In this document: positions 1 through 7,669 of the stretch, piece by piece
How positions within the stretch are numbered: position 1 is the stretch's first letter
Layout: each line of letters opens with the position of its first letter
DNA from: a virus
DNA: 63,602 bases
IMG/VR virus record: IMGVR_UViG_3300046003_002370
Location: 1 to 63,602 of that record
Strand: one strand, 5' to 3'
Notes under the pieces: generated by a model
The model's database searches: none
The model's input: the letters and a program-made list of their open reading frames with translations, nothing else
Told to the model about the DNA's origin: nothing
Position numbers and translations under genes: made by a program

Positions 1-86
1 TTAAATATATAATTTCAGAAGCTCTACAATCAGCATTAGTAAAAGTTGATTTAGAACAATGGTTTAAACAATTTAAAAAGAAATAA
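1..86 (+). CDS. 3' end of a small gene split by the window edge
   Basis: These bases encode the last 28 residues of the protein that starts at 63281 on the other side of the circular junction; the text is identical to 63474-63559. The end ...EQWFKQFKKK is shared with the paralogue at 536-775. The function is unknown. Confidence 0.9.
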   Translation, partial: KYIISEALQSALVKVDLEQWFKQFKKK

Positions 87-126
87 AAAATAGAAATTAA
101 AAAAATATGAAAACAGCAGTAGAATT
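1..126. repeat. Terminal overlap, left copy
   Basis: Bases 1-126 are identical to 63474-63599, after which the last three bases of the window diverge. This is what a circular or circularly permuted genome looks like after linear assembly. It could also be a short physical terminal repeat, but the overlap begins and ends inside genes, which favours assembly overlap. Confidence 0.9.
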
Positions 127-301
127 CATTATCGAAGAAGTTGAATGTCGAAGATTTACGACAAAAGAACTTAGAGCTTCGTTTGAAGAAGCTAGGGAAA
201 TGGCTAAAGAAGATATGATTAGTTTTTTAAAATCAGTCTTTCAACAAGATGGTTTTGACTATGAAAAAGCGTACCAAGATTGGCAAGCGAAAAAGATATA
301 G
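107..301 (+). CDS. Small hypothetical protein (64 aa)
   Basis: Charged, probably helical protein with no recognised motif. It starts MKTAVEF, which resembles the start of the 62151 gene product (MKATVEF), but similarity does not extend further. The A-rich leader and compact spacing fit the surrounding series of small early genes. The start of this gene is repeated at the right end of the window, as expected for a circular map. Confidence 0.75.
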   Translation: MKTAVEFIIEEVECRRFTTKELRASFEEAREMAKEDMISFLKSVFQQDGFDYEKAYQDWQAKKI

Positions 302-331
302 TAATTATAATAACAATTTAAAAATAAAATT

Positions 332-532
332 ATGGGTTGGTCAAAAGTAAGTTTAGATTATAAAAAACCATTACGGTGGTGGTTGCATAAAATTTTATGT
401 GAATATGGGTGGTTATTGAGAAATAAAGACAATTCAGCTACTTATCATCATCATTTAAAAATGTGCTTTGAACTTGGGTTTAATCTTCGTGGAGAAAAAG
501 TTAAAGAAAATAATAGTAAAATTGATAATTAA
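332..532 (+). CDS. Small hypothetical protein (66 aa)
   Basis: Basic and aromatic-rich. The segment RWWLHKI (residues 15-21) recurs as YWWLHKI in the gene product at 7701, so the two may share a small fold. The 536 gene follows immediately. Function is unknown. Confidence 0.65.
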   Translation: MGWSKVSLDYKKPLRWWLHKILCEYGWLLRNKDNSATYHHHLKMCFELGFNLRGEKVKENNSKIDN

Positions 533-535
533 ATT

Positions 536-775
536 ATGAAAGAAACACTTGAAGAAGTTGCTCATAAAGCATTAATTGATTATGGTATTAAGTACAAAGG
601 TGAAAAAGTTAACATTTCAGAAGTTGAAAAACTTATGGTAAGTATGGCTAAATGGCAACAAGAAAGAAGTTATAGTGAGGAAGAAATATTAGATTTATTA
701 CAAAGTTTTGCTAATGAAGATTTTAGTAATGTAATAAACATTAAAAAATGGTTTGAACAATTTAAAAAGAAATAA
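536..775 (+). CDS. Small hypothetical protein, paralogue of the 63281 gene
   Basis: 79 residues. The middle and end (KWQQERSYSEEE and KKWFEQFKKK) match the protein encoded at 63281-63559, which lies just upstream across the circular junction. The two are tandem-type duplicates separated by two small genes. The DNA match around WQQERSYSE is also close, suggesting recent duplication. No function is recognised. Confidence 0.75.
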   Translation: MKETLEEVAHKALIDYGIKYKGEKVNISEVEKLMVSMAKWQQERSYSEEEILDLLQSFANEDFSNVINIKKWFEQFKKK

Positions 776-778
776 GAT

Positions 779-994
779 ATGAAAGAATTAGAAATATATA
801 CAAGAAAAGCAGTTTTTTGCTCTTTAAAAGAGTATGATTATATTGCAAAAGAGCATAGTTATGTTGAAATAACTGAATGGCGTAACGGAGAAGGTTTTGT
901 AATTGATGCTTACAATTATACTGATAGAACTATTTCTTTAACTTATGGTGAATTTGATTTAATTAAAAAACTTGTTAAACAACTACAAAAATAG
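779..994 (+). CDS. Small hypothetical protein (71 aa)
   Basis: It starts three bases after the preceding stop, so it is probably co-translated. The composition (several Tyr, segment EITEWRNGEGFVIDAY) suggests a small beta-rich fold. No family is recognised. Confidence 0.7.
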   Translation: MKELEIYTRKAVFCSLKEYDYIAKEHSYVEITEWRNGEGFVIDAYNYTDRTISLTYGEFDLIKKLVKQLQK

Positions 995-999
995 ATGGT

Positions 1000-1224
1000 A
1001 TGCCAGATATAACAATGTGCAGTGGTAAAAACTGCGAGATGAGAGAAATATGCTACAGATATACCGCTGAACCAAGTGAATTTAGCCAATCATATTTTTT
1101 AGATACCCCTAATGATGGGTTAGAATGTGAATATTTTTGGGATACTGGATGTAAATATTGTGGTTTAGCTAATGGTAATCACAAAATGAGTTGTCCAACA
1201 ATGAAAATACAGGTGTATTTATGA
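1000..1224 (+). CDS. Cysteine-rich small protein, probable zinc binder
   Basis: 74 residues with eight Cys in pairs: the N-terminal half has MCSGKNC, then EIC, and the C-terminal part has C-x5-DTGCKYCGL and a final SC. This fits one or two zinc sites. Similar Cys-rich early proteins are common in Bacteroidota phages; the role is unknown. The stop overlaps the ATG of the next gene (ATGA at 1221). Confidence 0.75.
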   Translation: MPDITMCSGKNCEMREICYRYTAEPSEFSQSYFLDTPNDGLECEYFWDTGCKYCGLANGNHKMSCPTMKIQVYL

Positions 1225-1343
1225 GTAGGATAAAAGACTTAGTAATGGATATGAATGAAAGAAATTCCGAAGGAAAAATAATTTATGAAACACTTGGCGA
1301 AACTTATGAAGTAGATATATGTGACACTAGCCAATTAATATAA
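1221..1343 (+). CDS. Very small hypothetical protein (40 aa)
   Basis: ATGA overlap with the preceding gene and a clean stop at 1341 support a real, translationally coupled gene. The product is acidic (starts MSRIKDLVMDMNER). No function is recognised. Confidence 0.6.
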   Translation: MSRIKDLVMDMNERNSEGKIIYETLGETYEVDICDTSQLI

Positions 1344-1357
1344 AAAATAGCAGGCTA

Positions 1358-1978
1358 ATGTCATACATTCGGAATATAGAATTTTTAAACAGAAGAAGAG
1401 TGATATATAAACGCGGTCCTATTAATGATAAACCAACACAGGAGTTTGAATGGGGGAGTTTCTACGAGACTGGAACTACTGAATGTTATGAACTATTCAG
1501 AAGCAAAGCTAAAATTCCCACATACAAATCCTTAAAGTGGCATCTATATGTTTTATGGTATCTTAACCCTTCATTAGATCAAAATGAATTTGAAAATATT
1601 GTAAGACATTTGTGTGATAAGTCAAATGGATTTATTACCTTTAACGTAAGCGAGCAGTTGCTACAAAGTATGATGTATGATGTATCTTTACAAGATCTAG
1701 AATCTCCTCCTCATAATAAGATTAGAAAGATTATCTTTAAGGATAATTGTAAACTAACATTAAGCGAGAAGTTATCTATAGTTGGCAAGATGATTGGTAA
1801 GACTAAGAAAGTTAACGAGTCTGACATTTACGATGCGATGCTATACACGAACGATCTTGGTAAAAAGATTACAATCAAAAGCTTAGCAGAGCACTTTGGT
1901 TGCACGATTAGAACGATACATCGTAATACGAGTAACGAATTAAAAAAAGAAAAAGAATTATTAAATCAAAATTTATGA
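1358..1978 (+). CDS. DNA-binding protein with C-terminal helix-turn-helix
   Basis: 206 residues. The C-terminal 45 residues (KKITIKSLAEHFGCTIRTI...) read as a helix-turn-helix with a typical A-x3-G turn. The N-terminal 140 residues, with several Trp, are unrecognised. It sits two small genes upstream of the sigma factor and overlaps the next gene by ATGA, so it is probably an early regulator. A replication-initiator role cannot be excluded. One copy of the GCTATACAC word lies inside it at 1840. Confidence 0.7.
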   Translation: MSYIRNIEFLNRRRVIYKRGPINDKPTQEFEWGSFYETGTTECYELFRSKAKIPTYKSLKWHLYVLWYLNPSLDQNEFENIVRHLCDKSNGFITFNVSEQLLQSMMYDVSLQDLESPPHNKIRKIIFKDNCKLTLSEKLSIVGKMIGKTKKVNESDIYDAMLYTNDLGKKITIKSLAEHFGCTIRTIHRNTSNELKKEKELLNQNL

Positions 1979-2151
1979 ATGTATTTGATGTTGAGGCAAT
2001 AGAAAAGCAAATAAAAATCAATCAGCAAATAGCAGATGAATTCGCTATTGGATTTGCAGAGTGGTGTTCCACTAAGACTATAATAGGGGCAGACACTCCT
2101 AAATTATATAAAGAACAATTAAAAATCTATAAAAAAGAAAAAGGATTATGA
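1975..2151 (+). CDS. Small hypothetical protein (58 aa)
   Basis: The start overlaps the preceding stop (ATGA) and the stop overlaps the next start in the same way. The segment EWCS and the end LYKEQLKIYKKEKGL resemble a small early protein found in many Bacteroidota phages. The function is unknown. Confidence 0.7.
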   Translation: MNVFDVEAIEKQIKINQQIADEFAIGFAEWCSTKTIIGADTPKLYKEQLKIYKKEKGL

Positions 2152-2288
2152 AAGACTTAATAAAAAAATGGTGGAACAGAGAATGGAGCAACTGGGAGTT
2201 TGACTATAAAAGTGAATGGAACTTTTATATTGTTCTAAAAAGAACCTCTAACGACGGATTAATCCAATTTAAAAAAATATTCAAATAA
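2148..2288 (+). CDS. Very small Trp-rich hypothetical protein (46 aa)
   Basis: Overlaps both neighbours: ATGA with the gene before and a one-base TAATG overlap with the sigma gene after. It has four Trp within its first 16 residues (KKWWNREWSNW). The overlaps imply translational coupling to the sigma factor. No family is recognised. Confidence 0.6.
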   Translation: MKDLIKKWWNREWSNWEFDYKSEWNFYIVLKRTSNDGLIQFKKIFK

Positions 2289-3052
2289 TGAAGAGTTACA
2301 ATATACAAAATTACATAAGGTACAAAGAAGATATTAAAGAATCAAATAAAGATAGCCTTGGTAATGACTTTGGATCCTATTCACGTGATAAACTAATTGT
2401 TAAGTTTTTACCGTTAGTAGAAAATATTGCAAAGAAGTTTTCAACCACTCAACAAGCGTCTGGTGTATTAGATATTATGGATCTTACGCAGCATGGATCT
2501 GTTGGATTAATACAAGCAATTGATAAAATTGAGTGGGATAAAATAAACAATTCTGACGATGCTGAAAAGACAATCAAATCATTTATATCCAAGCGCGTTA
2601 AAGGATCAATTAGAAGAGCTATAGACATCAATCGCGGCAGCATAAAGATTCCAGAACATAAGCTAAATGAAATTAGAAAAGATAACGGTGAAGACCATCT
2701 AATGGTAGCAATGTTTTTCAATTCAATATTCCTAAGCATCGACGAACAACTTGAAGATGAGGATAATGATAATATGCTTTATCAAATACCAGATAACTCT
2801 GAACCTTATAATTTAACTTTGTTAAATTTATATTTAACTAGTTTACTGAAAAAACATTTGAATGATAAAGAGTTTGAAGTATTGCGGTTAAGTTATGGAT
2901 TAGACTGTGATAAACACTCAGCTAACCAAATTGCAGAGCTATTAAATATAGAGGGAGCTAGTGCTTATGTAAGAGTTTCAGAGATAAAAAAACAAGCAAT
3001 TCAAAAACTAATTGACAACGTTGACCCTTCTCAAGTCCTTGATTACCTATAG
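2288..3052 (+). CDS. RNA polymerase sigma-70 family factor
   Basis: 254 residues. Residues 35-110 show a region-2-like core (VENIAKKF..., DLTQHGSVGLIQAIDKI), where the family's core-binding and -10 recognition helices lie. Residues about 190-250 form a region-4-like helix-turn-helix (LNDKEFEVLRLSYGLD..., SANQIAELLNI...YVRVSEIKKQAI) expected to read an upstream element. Recruiting host RNA polymerase to phage promoters is the likely role, because no phage RNA polymerase gene is visible. The natural target candidates are the 43-base repeated elements in this genome. The start overlaps the preceding stop by one base. Confidence 0.85.
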   Translation: MKSYNIQNYIRYKEDIKESNKDSLGNDFGSYSRDKLIVKFLPLVENIAKKFSTTQQASGVLDIMDLTQHGSVGLIQAIDKIEWDKINNSDDAEKTIKSFISKRVKGSIRRAIDINRGSIKIPEHKLNEIRKDNGEDHLMVAMFFNSIFLSIDEQLEDEDNDNMLYQIPDNSEPYNLTLLNLYLTSLLKKHLNDKEFEVLRLSYGLDCDKHSANQIAELLNIEGASAYVRVSEIKKQAIQKLIDNVDPSQVLDYL

Positions 3053-3074
3053 TTTAAACGTAAATGGACTACAA

Positions 3075-3100
3075 AATACGTAATTATAATAATATAAAAC
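3075..3100 (+). promoter_or_regulatory. Promoter-like element upstream of the ERF gene
   Basis: AATACGTAAT followed by an AATAATATAA tract, just before the ERF gene. It shares TACG and AATATAA with the 43-base elements and CGTAATTATA with the elements at 3761 and 7670. It is a degenerate member at best. Confidence 0.4.
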
Positions 3101-3121
3101 TTAAACAATTAAATCAAATAT

Positions 3122-3676
3122 ATGGAAGAAAAGCAAATGACGCTAAACGAAAAGTTAGCAATTATTCAAACAGAATTCAAATCTAAAAAGTCTAGATACA
3201 ATTCATTTGGCAAGTACAATTTTAGATCGGCAGAAGACATTTTAGAAGCGGTTAAACCTTTTTTACTAAGGCTTAATGTAACGGTTAATATAACAGAAAC
3301 ATTAATTACTAATAGCAATCATGGATTTCCAATTATAGAATCTATTGCTACAATATCAGACAACCTTGATCACATAAGCGCAACAGCAATTGTTGGTGTA
3401 GACTTAGATCAAAAAGGTATGCAAATGCCGCAGAAGTTTGGTTCAGCATCTAGTTATGGCAAAAAGTATGCTCTTGGTAATCTATTCTTAATCGACGATA
3501 CTCAAGATGCGGATCATGGCAAAGCAGAACCAGCACCTAAAACTAAAATCAAATTAGGTACTGACACTTACAAGAAAGCAGAATCGTATGTTAAGGATCA
3601 ATCAACGTTAGATGTAATACTAACTAAGTATGATGTAGACGCAGACGCTATTGAGGCTCTTAAAAAATTAATATAA
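3122..3676 (+). CDS. ERF-family single-strand annealing protein
   Basis: 184 residues. Residues 20-45 contain the ERF hallmark (FGKYNFRSAEDILEAVKPFL) and residues 105-130 the second conserved block (FGSASSYGKKYALGNLFL followed by DDTQDAD). The family anneals complementary single strands in phage recombination. The next full-length gene but one encodes a RecE-like exonuclease, giving the usual exonuclease/annealase pair. The C-terminal 45 residues are a separate helical segment. The length is typical of the family. Confidence 0.88.
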   Translation: MEEKQMTLNEKLAIIQTEFKSKKSRYNSFGKYNFRSAEDILEAVKPFLLRLNVTVNITETLITNSNHGFPIIESIATISDNLDHISATAIVGVDLDQKGMQMPQKFGSASSYGKKYALGNLFLIDDTQDADHGKAEPAPKTKIKLGTDTYKKAESYVKDQSTLDVILTKYDVDADAIEALKKLI

Positions 3677-3680
3677 CTAT

Positions 3681-3740
3681 ATGACTAAAGAGGAAATCTT
3701 AGAAAAATTAAAAGACGATCAGCATTATTATGGGGAATGA
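3681..3740 (+). pseudogene. Orphan N-terminal fragment of the exonuclease gene
   Basis: A 19-codon reading frame, MTKEEILEKLKDDQHYYGE then TGA. It aligns with the first 21 residues of the exonuclease starting at 4156 (MNEEDKQKYLELLKNDEHYYG), and the DNA matches at gcattattatgggg. It looks like the original 5' end of the exonuclease gene, displaced when the GIY-YIG gene was inserted, with the downstream copy carrying a replacement start. It could still be translated as a short peptide. Confidence 0.65.
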
Positions 3741-3760
3741 GTATCTTCCGTAAACATTTT

Positions 3761-3787
3761 TGTAAACGCGTAATTATATAAGTAGAC
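3761..3787 (+). promoter_or_regulatory. Second-class promoter-like element before the GIY-YIG gene
   Basis: TGTAAACGCGTAATTATATAAG is nearly identical to the element at 7670-7696, which also stands before a unit containing a GIY-YIG gene. It differs from the 43-base class by having AACGCGTAAT in place of the TACAGAC/TACGA block. It probably drives the inserted endonuclease gene. Confidence 0.5.
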
Positions 3788-3812
3788 AAGTAATACAAAT
3801 ACACTTATAATT

Positions 3813-4172
3813 ATGAAAACAGAAGAACAAAAATTAAAATGGAATGCTTATATGCGTGAATATAATAAAAAACTATATGATCCAGACAAAGAAAGTGAAA
3901 GGCAAAGAAAAAAATATTTGCTCGATTTAGATGGGTACTTTTACGTTTACTACTTACCGGAGGAACATTATGTAGGCATGACAAATTGTGTACATAAAAG
4001 AATTAAACATCACGATTCTTCCGGAAAAATAGTAAATGATTATGAAATATTAGCTAGATTTAAAAGGCAGGTTGATGCTCATTTATTTGAAACTAAGTTT
4101 CACGCTTTAGATTATAACGGGTTTTTTGTAGGAAATTATAATAAAATTAAAATGAATGAACGAGGAAGATAA
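3813..4172 (+). CDS. GIY-YIG family endonuclease, probably free-standing homing type
   Basis: 119 residues. The core FYVYYLPEEHYVGMT (residues 43-57) matches a compact GIY-YIG motif; basic residues RIKHH follow, and a later FETKFH carries the expected catalytic Glu. The first 40 residues are a charged extension. A close relative is encoded at 8135. Its position between an orphan 5' fragment and the repaired exonuclease gene fits a homing insertion. It overlaps the exonuclease start by 17 bases and has its own promoter-like element. Confidence 0.75.
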   Translation: MKTEEQKLKWNAYMREYNKKLYDPDKESERQRKKYLLDLDGYFYVYYLPEEHYVGMTNCVHKRIKHHDSSGKIVNDYEILARFKRQVDAHLFETKFHALDYNGFFVGNYNKIKMNERGR

Positions 4173-4899
4173 ACAAAAATATTTAGAGTTATTAAAAAAC
4201 GACGAGCATTATTATGGGGTTATAGGTCAGCAATTCTTAAGCAATTCAAACATATCTACGCTACTAAGTAATCCGTTATTGTTAAGAGCAAAGCAAGAAC
4301 CTAATGTTAACTTTGCTATTGGTGGTTACTTTCACACGTTAGTATTAGAGCCAGATAAATTAGAAAAGTATAAGATTATAGATGCTACAACACGTAACAC
4401 AAATAAGTACAAAGAGTTATCTAATGGTGAGATTTGTTTATTGCAGCATGAGGTAGACAAGATAGAATTAATGCGGGACAAAATGATGTCTAACAAAATA
4501 TGCGCTGGACTAATACAAGGTTTCAATGTAGACTATGAAGTTCCTGGTATTACAGAGATTAACACTGTAATGTGGAAAGGTAAAGCGGATATATTAAACC
4601 ATGATGAAGGACTGATTATAGATTTAAAAACAACGTCAGACATATCATCATTCCCATATTCAGCTAAGAAGTATAACTATGATAGTCAGGCTTACATATA
4701 TAAAAAGTTATTCGGATATGACTTAATATTTATGGCTATAGACAAACAAACAAATCAAATTGGTATCTTTGATTGTTCAGAAAACTTTTTAAGAAACGGA
4801 GAAGACAAAGTGTTAAGAGCTATTGATGCTTACACATTATTTTACAAAACCGAGGACTTTGACCCTCAACAACATTTATTAACTAAAACTTTAAATTAA
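4156..4899 (+). CDS. RecE-like PD-(D/E)XK exonuclease
   Basis: 247 residues. The family's nuclease core is visible: GGYFHTLVLEP (about residues 56-66), then GKADILN and IIDLKTT (about 139-157), followed by YDSQAYIYKKL. These fit the Asp...Asp-x-Lys catalytic set and the helix motif of phage exonuclease VIII-like enzymes. With the ERF protein upstream it would resect ends for strand annealing. The N-terminus overlaps the GIY-YIG gene and duplicates the orphan fragment at 3681. Confidence 0.85.
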   Translation: MNEEDKQKYLELLKNDEHYYGVIGQQFLSNSNISTLLSNPLLLRAKQEPNVNFAIGGYFHTLVLEPDKLEKYKIIDATTRNTNKYKELSNGEICLLQHEVDKIELMRDKMMSNKICAGLIQGFNVDYEVPGITEINTVMWKGKADILNHDEGLIIDLKTTSDISSFPYSAKKYNYDSQAYIYKKLFGYDLIFMAIDKQTNQIGIFDCSENFLRNGEDKVLRAIDAYTLFYKTEDFDPQQHLLTKTLN

Positions 4900-4907
4900 A
4901 TTAAATT

Positions 4908-5087
4908 ATGGCAAGAAAAACAATTGCAACAGTAAACATGAAAGTATGCGATGTAACAGGATTAACAAGACCTGAAACAGATTTCTATTCAAGACAATCG
5001 CATCTAAAATCAGTAGACAGATTAAGAGCAGCGTCAGGCGCTACTAAAGAACAGATCCAAAGATTCTATCAACAGTTGATCGCTTAG
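4908..5087 (+). CDS. Small basic hypothetical protein (59 aa)
   Basis: Starts MARKTIATVNMKVCDVTG and continues with RPETDFYSRQSHLKSVDRLRA. It is Lys/Arg-rich and probably binds nucleic acid. It sits between the recombination pair and the SSB-like gene, so a role in replication or recombination is possible but unproven. Its stop codon is followed at once by a canonical 43-base promoter element. Confidence 0.7.
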   Translation: MARKTIATVNMKVCDVTGLTRPETDFYSRQSHLKSVDRLRAASGATKEQIQRFYQQLIA

Positions 5088-5130
5088 TTACAGACACAAC
5101 ACGATGCATTATTGATAATAATAATGTAAC
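5088..5130 (+). promoter_or_regulatory. 43-base promoter element, copy 0
   Basis: TTACAGAC, then ACACGA, seven bases, TTGATAAT and finally ATGTAAC: the same geometry as the twelve copies at 55-62 kb. It is the only full copy in the left arm and lies 40 bases upstream of the SSB-like gene. Confidence 0.75.
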
Positions 5131-5170
5131 ACACAAACAATTAACCTTATAAATAAATTAAACGAGAATT

Positions 5171-5494
5171 ATGGCAAGTATTATTAAAGCAAGTATCAAC
5201 TTAAATGAAATTCCAAAGCACAAAATTATTGATGGCAAGAAAGGTAAGTACCTTCCAATTACAATTACTATCAATGACGAAGTAGATCAGTTTGGAAACC
5301 AAGGACCAGTGATGGTTGAACAATCAAAAGAAGAGCGTGAATCAAAAGCCGCTAAAGTCTACTTAGGAAATGTTAAAGTCGTATGGACAAACGGCACAAA
5401 TGTGGATGCAGCTCCACGACAAGATGCAGGACAATCGCCAGGCACAAACTATTCTAAGCCTGCGGCGGCGGTTGTTGATGATTTACCGTTTTAA
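5171..5494 (+). CDS. Small ssDNA-binding-like protein
   Basis: 107 residues. A short beta-rich N-terminal part (MASIIKASINLNEIP..., KYLPITITIND) is followed by a Gly/Pro/Ala linker and the acidic, aromatic end VVDDLPF. That tail is typical of single-strand DNA-binding proteins, where it docks partner proteins. It is shorter than standard SSB. Placement between recombination and helicase genes fits. The call rests on fold impression and tail. Confidence 0.65.
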   Translation: MASIIKASINLNEIPKHKIIDGKKGKYLPITITINDEVDQFGNQGPVMVEQSKEERESKAAKVYLGNVKVVWTNGTNVDAAPRQDAGQSPGTNYSKPAAAVVDDLPF

Positions 5495-5499
5495 TATAT

Positions 5500-5829
5500 A
5501 ACACAGAATGAAGTCTAGACAGCGAAAGCAGGATTTAGTTTGGACAGTGTTATAATTTACCAATGCTTGCTGTTAGGCTCGACATCTTTTAAAAAGGGTT
5601 TATATTAAGGTCGGCAAACCAGAAACCCTGCTCTTGTAAAAGCTCCGTAACTGATAACTCGGTAAGCTACAAGAAAGACCAAGGTTGGTATAAAGTGGCG
5701 TTAGGCGACACCACTGCAGTGGTTACAAATAAGAATCGCCTTTTATATAGTGTGGTTGCAAACTTTCGAGTCCAACTGCCCTATAACACACTGTAGTTAG
5801 TTAGACCCCATTTATTGGGGTTTTTCTAA
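5500..5829 (+). ncRNA. Structured non-coding RNA of about 330 nt, unknown class
   Basis: No reading frame fits this gap, but many helices do. ACAGTGTTATA at 5543 pairs with TATAACAC-ACTGT near 5782, closing a large domain. Inside are AGGGTTT/AAACCCT (5595/5622), CTTGTA/TACAAG enclosing AGCT/AGCT and CCG/CGG (5632-5672), AGGCGA/TCGCCT (5703/5736) and CCAC-TGCA-GTGG (5711-5722). It ends at an intrinsic terminator. By eye it matches neither tmRNA (no tag frame) nor group I introns nor 6S RNA. A weak likeness to the RNase P 3' core is not convincing. It is probably transcribed from the promoter at 5088. Confidence 0.7.
5801..5829 (+). terminator. Intrinsic terminator of the structured RNA
   Basis: TTAGACCCC and GGGGTTTTTCTAA form a strong hairpin with loop ATTTATT and a T-run. 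It separates the RNA from the primase-helicase gene. Confidence 0.85.
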
Positions 5830-5864
5830 CCACAATTAGTAACAATAAAAAATAAAAATAACCT

Positions 5865-7583
5865 ATGCAAATAGAGACAACCGAAATAAATGGTTTTTTA
5901 ATAGACACATTCAATCAATATGGTTTAGAAGAAGGTAAAGCTCAAGGTATTTGTCCATTATGTTCTCCTGATAGAAAACCTAAAAATGAAAAAGCAAAGT
6001 GCGCTTCATACGATTGGACACGTGGAATAGGAACATGCCACAACTGTAGCAAGCCTTTCCAATTACATACTTATAAAAGAAAAGGAGCAAGCGAAAAAGT
6101 ATACGTCAGACCTGAAGTTGCTATACACAATCCGCTTAGCGAAAAAGTTATTGAATGGTTTAAGGGTCGTGGTATATCTGAGCAAACATTAACTGATCTT
6201 AAAGTTACAGAAGGTTCAGAATACATGCCTCAAACGAGTAAGAATGAGAATGTAATCAAATTTAACTATTACATTGGTGATCAATTAATTAACATAAAAA
6301 GCAGAGATGGACGTAAAAACTTCAAACTACATAAAGGCGCTGAAAAAGTATTTTATAATATTAATAGCGTTGTTGGTTTTGAATACTGCATTATTGTTGA
6401 GGGTGAGATGGATGCGTTGGCATTACATGAGGCTGGCGTAACAAATGTTATATCTGTGCCAAATGGCGCAACATTGAATAGTAACAATTTAGAATATCTA
6501 GATAGTTGTATTGATTACTTTGATGATAAAGCAAAAATCATTATTGCTGTAGATTCTGATCCAGCAGGACAAGCATTACAATCTGAATTAGTTAGAAGAC
6601 TAGGATCAGAAACTTGTTATATTGCAACTTTTGATGATTGTAAAGACGCAAATGAATACTTAATTAAATATGGAAAAGAAGCTTTATCGCAAAGAATTTC
6701 AAGAGCCAAACCTGTACCGTTGGAGAACGTTACTACGTTTCGCGATATTGAAGACGAAGTTACAGATTTTGTTAGAAACGGGTTCAAACCAGGTTTCCAG
6801 GTTGGGCTTAATAATTTTGACAGTATTTTTTCTACGTACACTGGTCAGTTCATTACTGTTACCGGTATTCCTAGTTCTGGTAAGTCTGATTTTGTTGATC
6901 AGATGGTTATTGGATACAATGCTAATTACGGTTGGAAGACTGCTTATGCGTCGCCTGAGAATAGTCCTACGTATTTACATGCCCACAAGTTAATGCGTAA
7001 AACATGGCAAGGCATGCCAGGTGTAGAAGACATCAAAACTGATAAGTGGAATCAAGTAGCGGATCATGTTAATGATAATTATTTCTTTATTGACATGGAA
7101 CGTTACACATTAGATTCTGTACTGCGTAAAGGGGCTGAGCTAGTTAAACGTAAAGGTATTAAATGTCTTGTTATAGATCCATTTAACAAGGTTAGAGACA
7201 TGAATGCTGAATCAGCTGACGTTAATGCTTATACATTGGAATACTTGACTAAGATTGAAATCTTTGCTAAGAAGTACGATGTACTGGTAATGATTGTTGC
7301 ACACCCAACTAAAATGTATAAAGATAGTAGTGGTAAAATAGAAGAGCCAACTATGTATAACATTAAAGGTGGTGGCGAATGGTATGATGCTTCTTATCAT
7401 GGTCTATTAGTTCATAGAAACTATGAAGACAAAACTGTTAAAGTGAAAGTACTTAAATGTAAGTTCCAAAACTTAGGAGAGAATGGCGCAGAATGTCATT
7501 TCAAGTGGGATCCAGCTTCTGGTGGATTTATACCTCATGAAGTTGTTAATGCAGGTAATGATAAGATGCCATGGGAAAATTAA
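5865..7583 (+). CDS. Primase-helicase (T7 gp4 / DnaB-like)
   Basis: 572 residues in the T7-gp4 order. A zinc-binding primase start has Cys pairs at about residues 25-55 (CPLC and CHNC). A TOPRIM domain follows (IVEGEMDALALHEAG at about 177-191, AVDSDPAG at about 225). The RecA-like helicase has Walker A GIPSSGKSD near residue 335 and a Walker B strand CLVIDPFNK near 432. It would unwind DNA and lay primers at phage forks. No partner DNA polymerase gene is visible, so a host polymerase is probably used. One in-frame GCTATACAC word lies at 6120. Confidence 0.92.
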   Translation: MQIETTEINGFLIDTFNQYGLEEGKAQGICPLCSPDRKPKNEKAKCASYDWTRGIGTCHNCSKPFQLHTYKRKGASEKVYVRPEVAIHNPLSEKVIEWFKGRGISEQTLTDLKVTEGSEYMPQTSKNENVIKFNYYIGDQLINIKSRDGRKNFKLHKGAEKVFYNINSVVGFEYCIIVEGEMDALALHEAGVTNVISVPNGATLNSNNLEYLDSCIDYFDDKAKIIIAVDSDPAGQALQSELVRRLGSETCYIATFDDCKDANEYLIKYGKEALSQRISRAKPVPLENVTTFRDIEDEVTDFVRNGFKPGFQVGLNNFDSIFSTYTGQFITVTGIPSSGKSDFVDQMVIGYNANYGWKTAYASPENSPTYLHAHKLMRKTWQGMPGVEDIKTDKWNQVADHVNDNYFFIDMERYTLDSVLRKGAELVKRKGIKCLVIDPFNKVRDMNAESADVNAYTLEYLTKIEIFAKKYDVLVMIVAHPTKMYKDSSGKIEEPTMYNIKGGGEWYDASYHGLLVHRNYEDKTVKVKVLKCKFQNLGENGAECHFKWDPASGGFIPHEVVNAGNDKMPWEN

Positions 7584-7669
7584 GGCATATAATAAAATTA
7601 TTTTAAATTATAAATAGTTGATAATTAAGTATTAATGAAATAAAAGCTTACAGGCTTAGTAAGTTACAG

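Noticed and set aside
2449-2739. Minus-strand frame inside the sigma gene
   Set aside because: Shadow of a clear sigma-70 gene; no protein-like pattern of its own.
5500-5829. tmRNA, group I intron or RNase P RNA
   Set aside because: No tag-peptide frame or CCA-type 3' end for tmRNA, no group I P/Q/R/S core and no flanking split exon. The likeness of AAGAATCGCC to the RNase P 3' core is too short.
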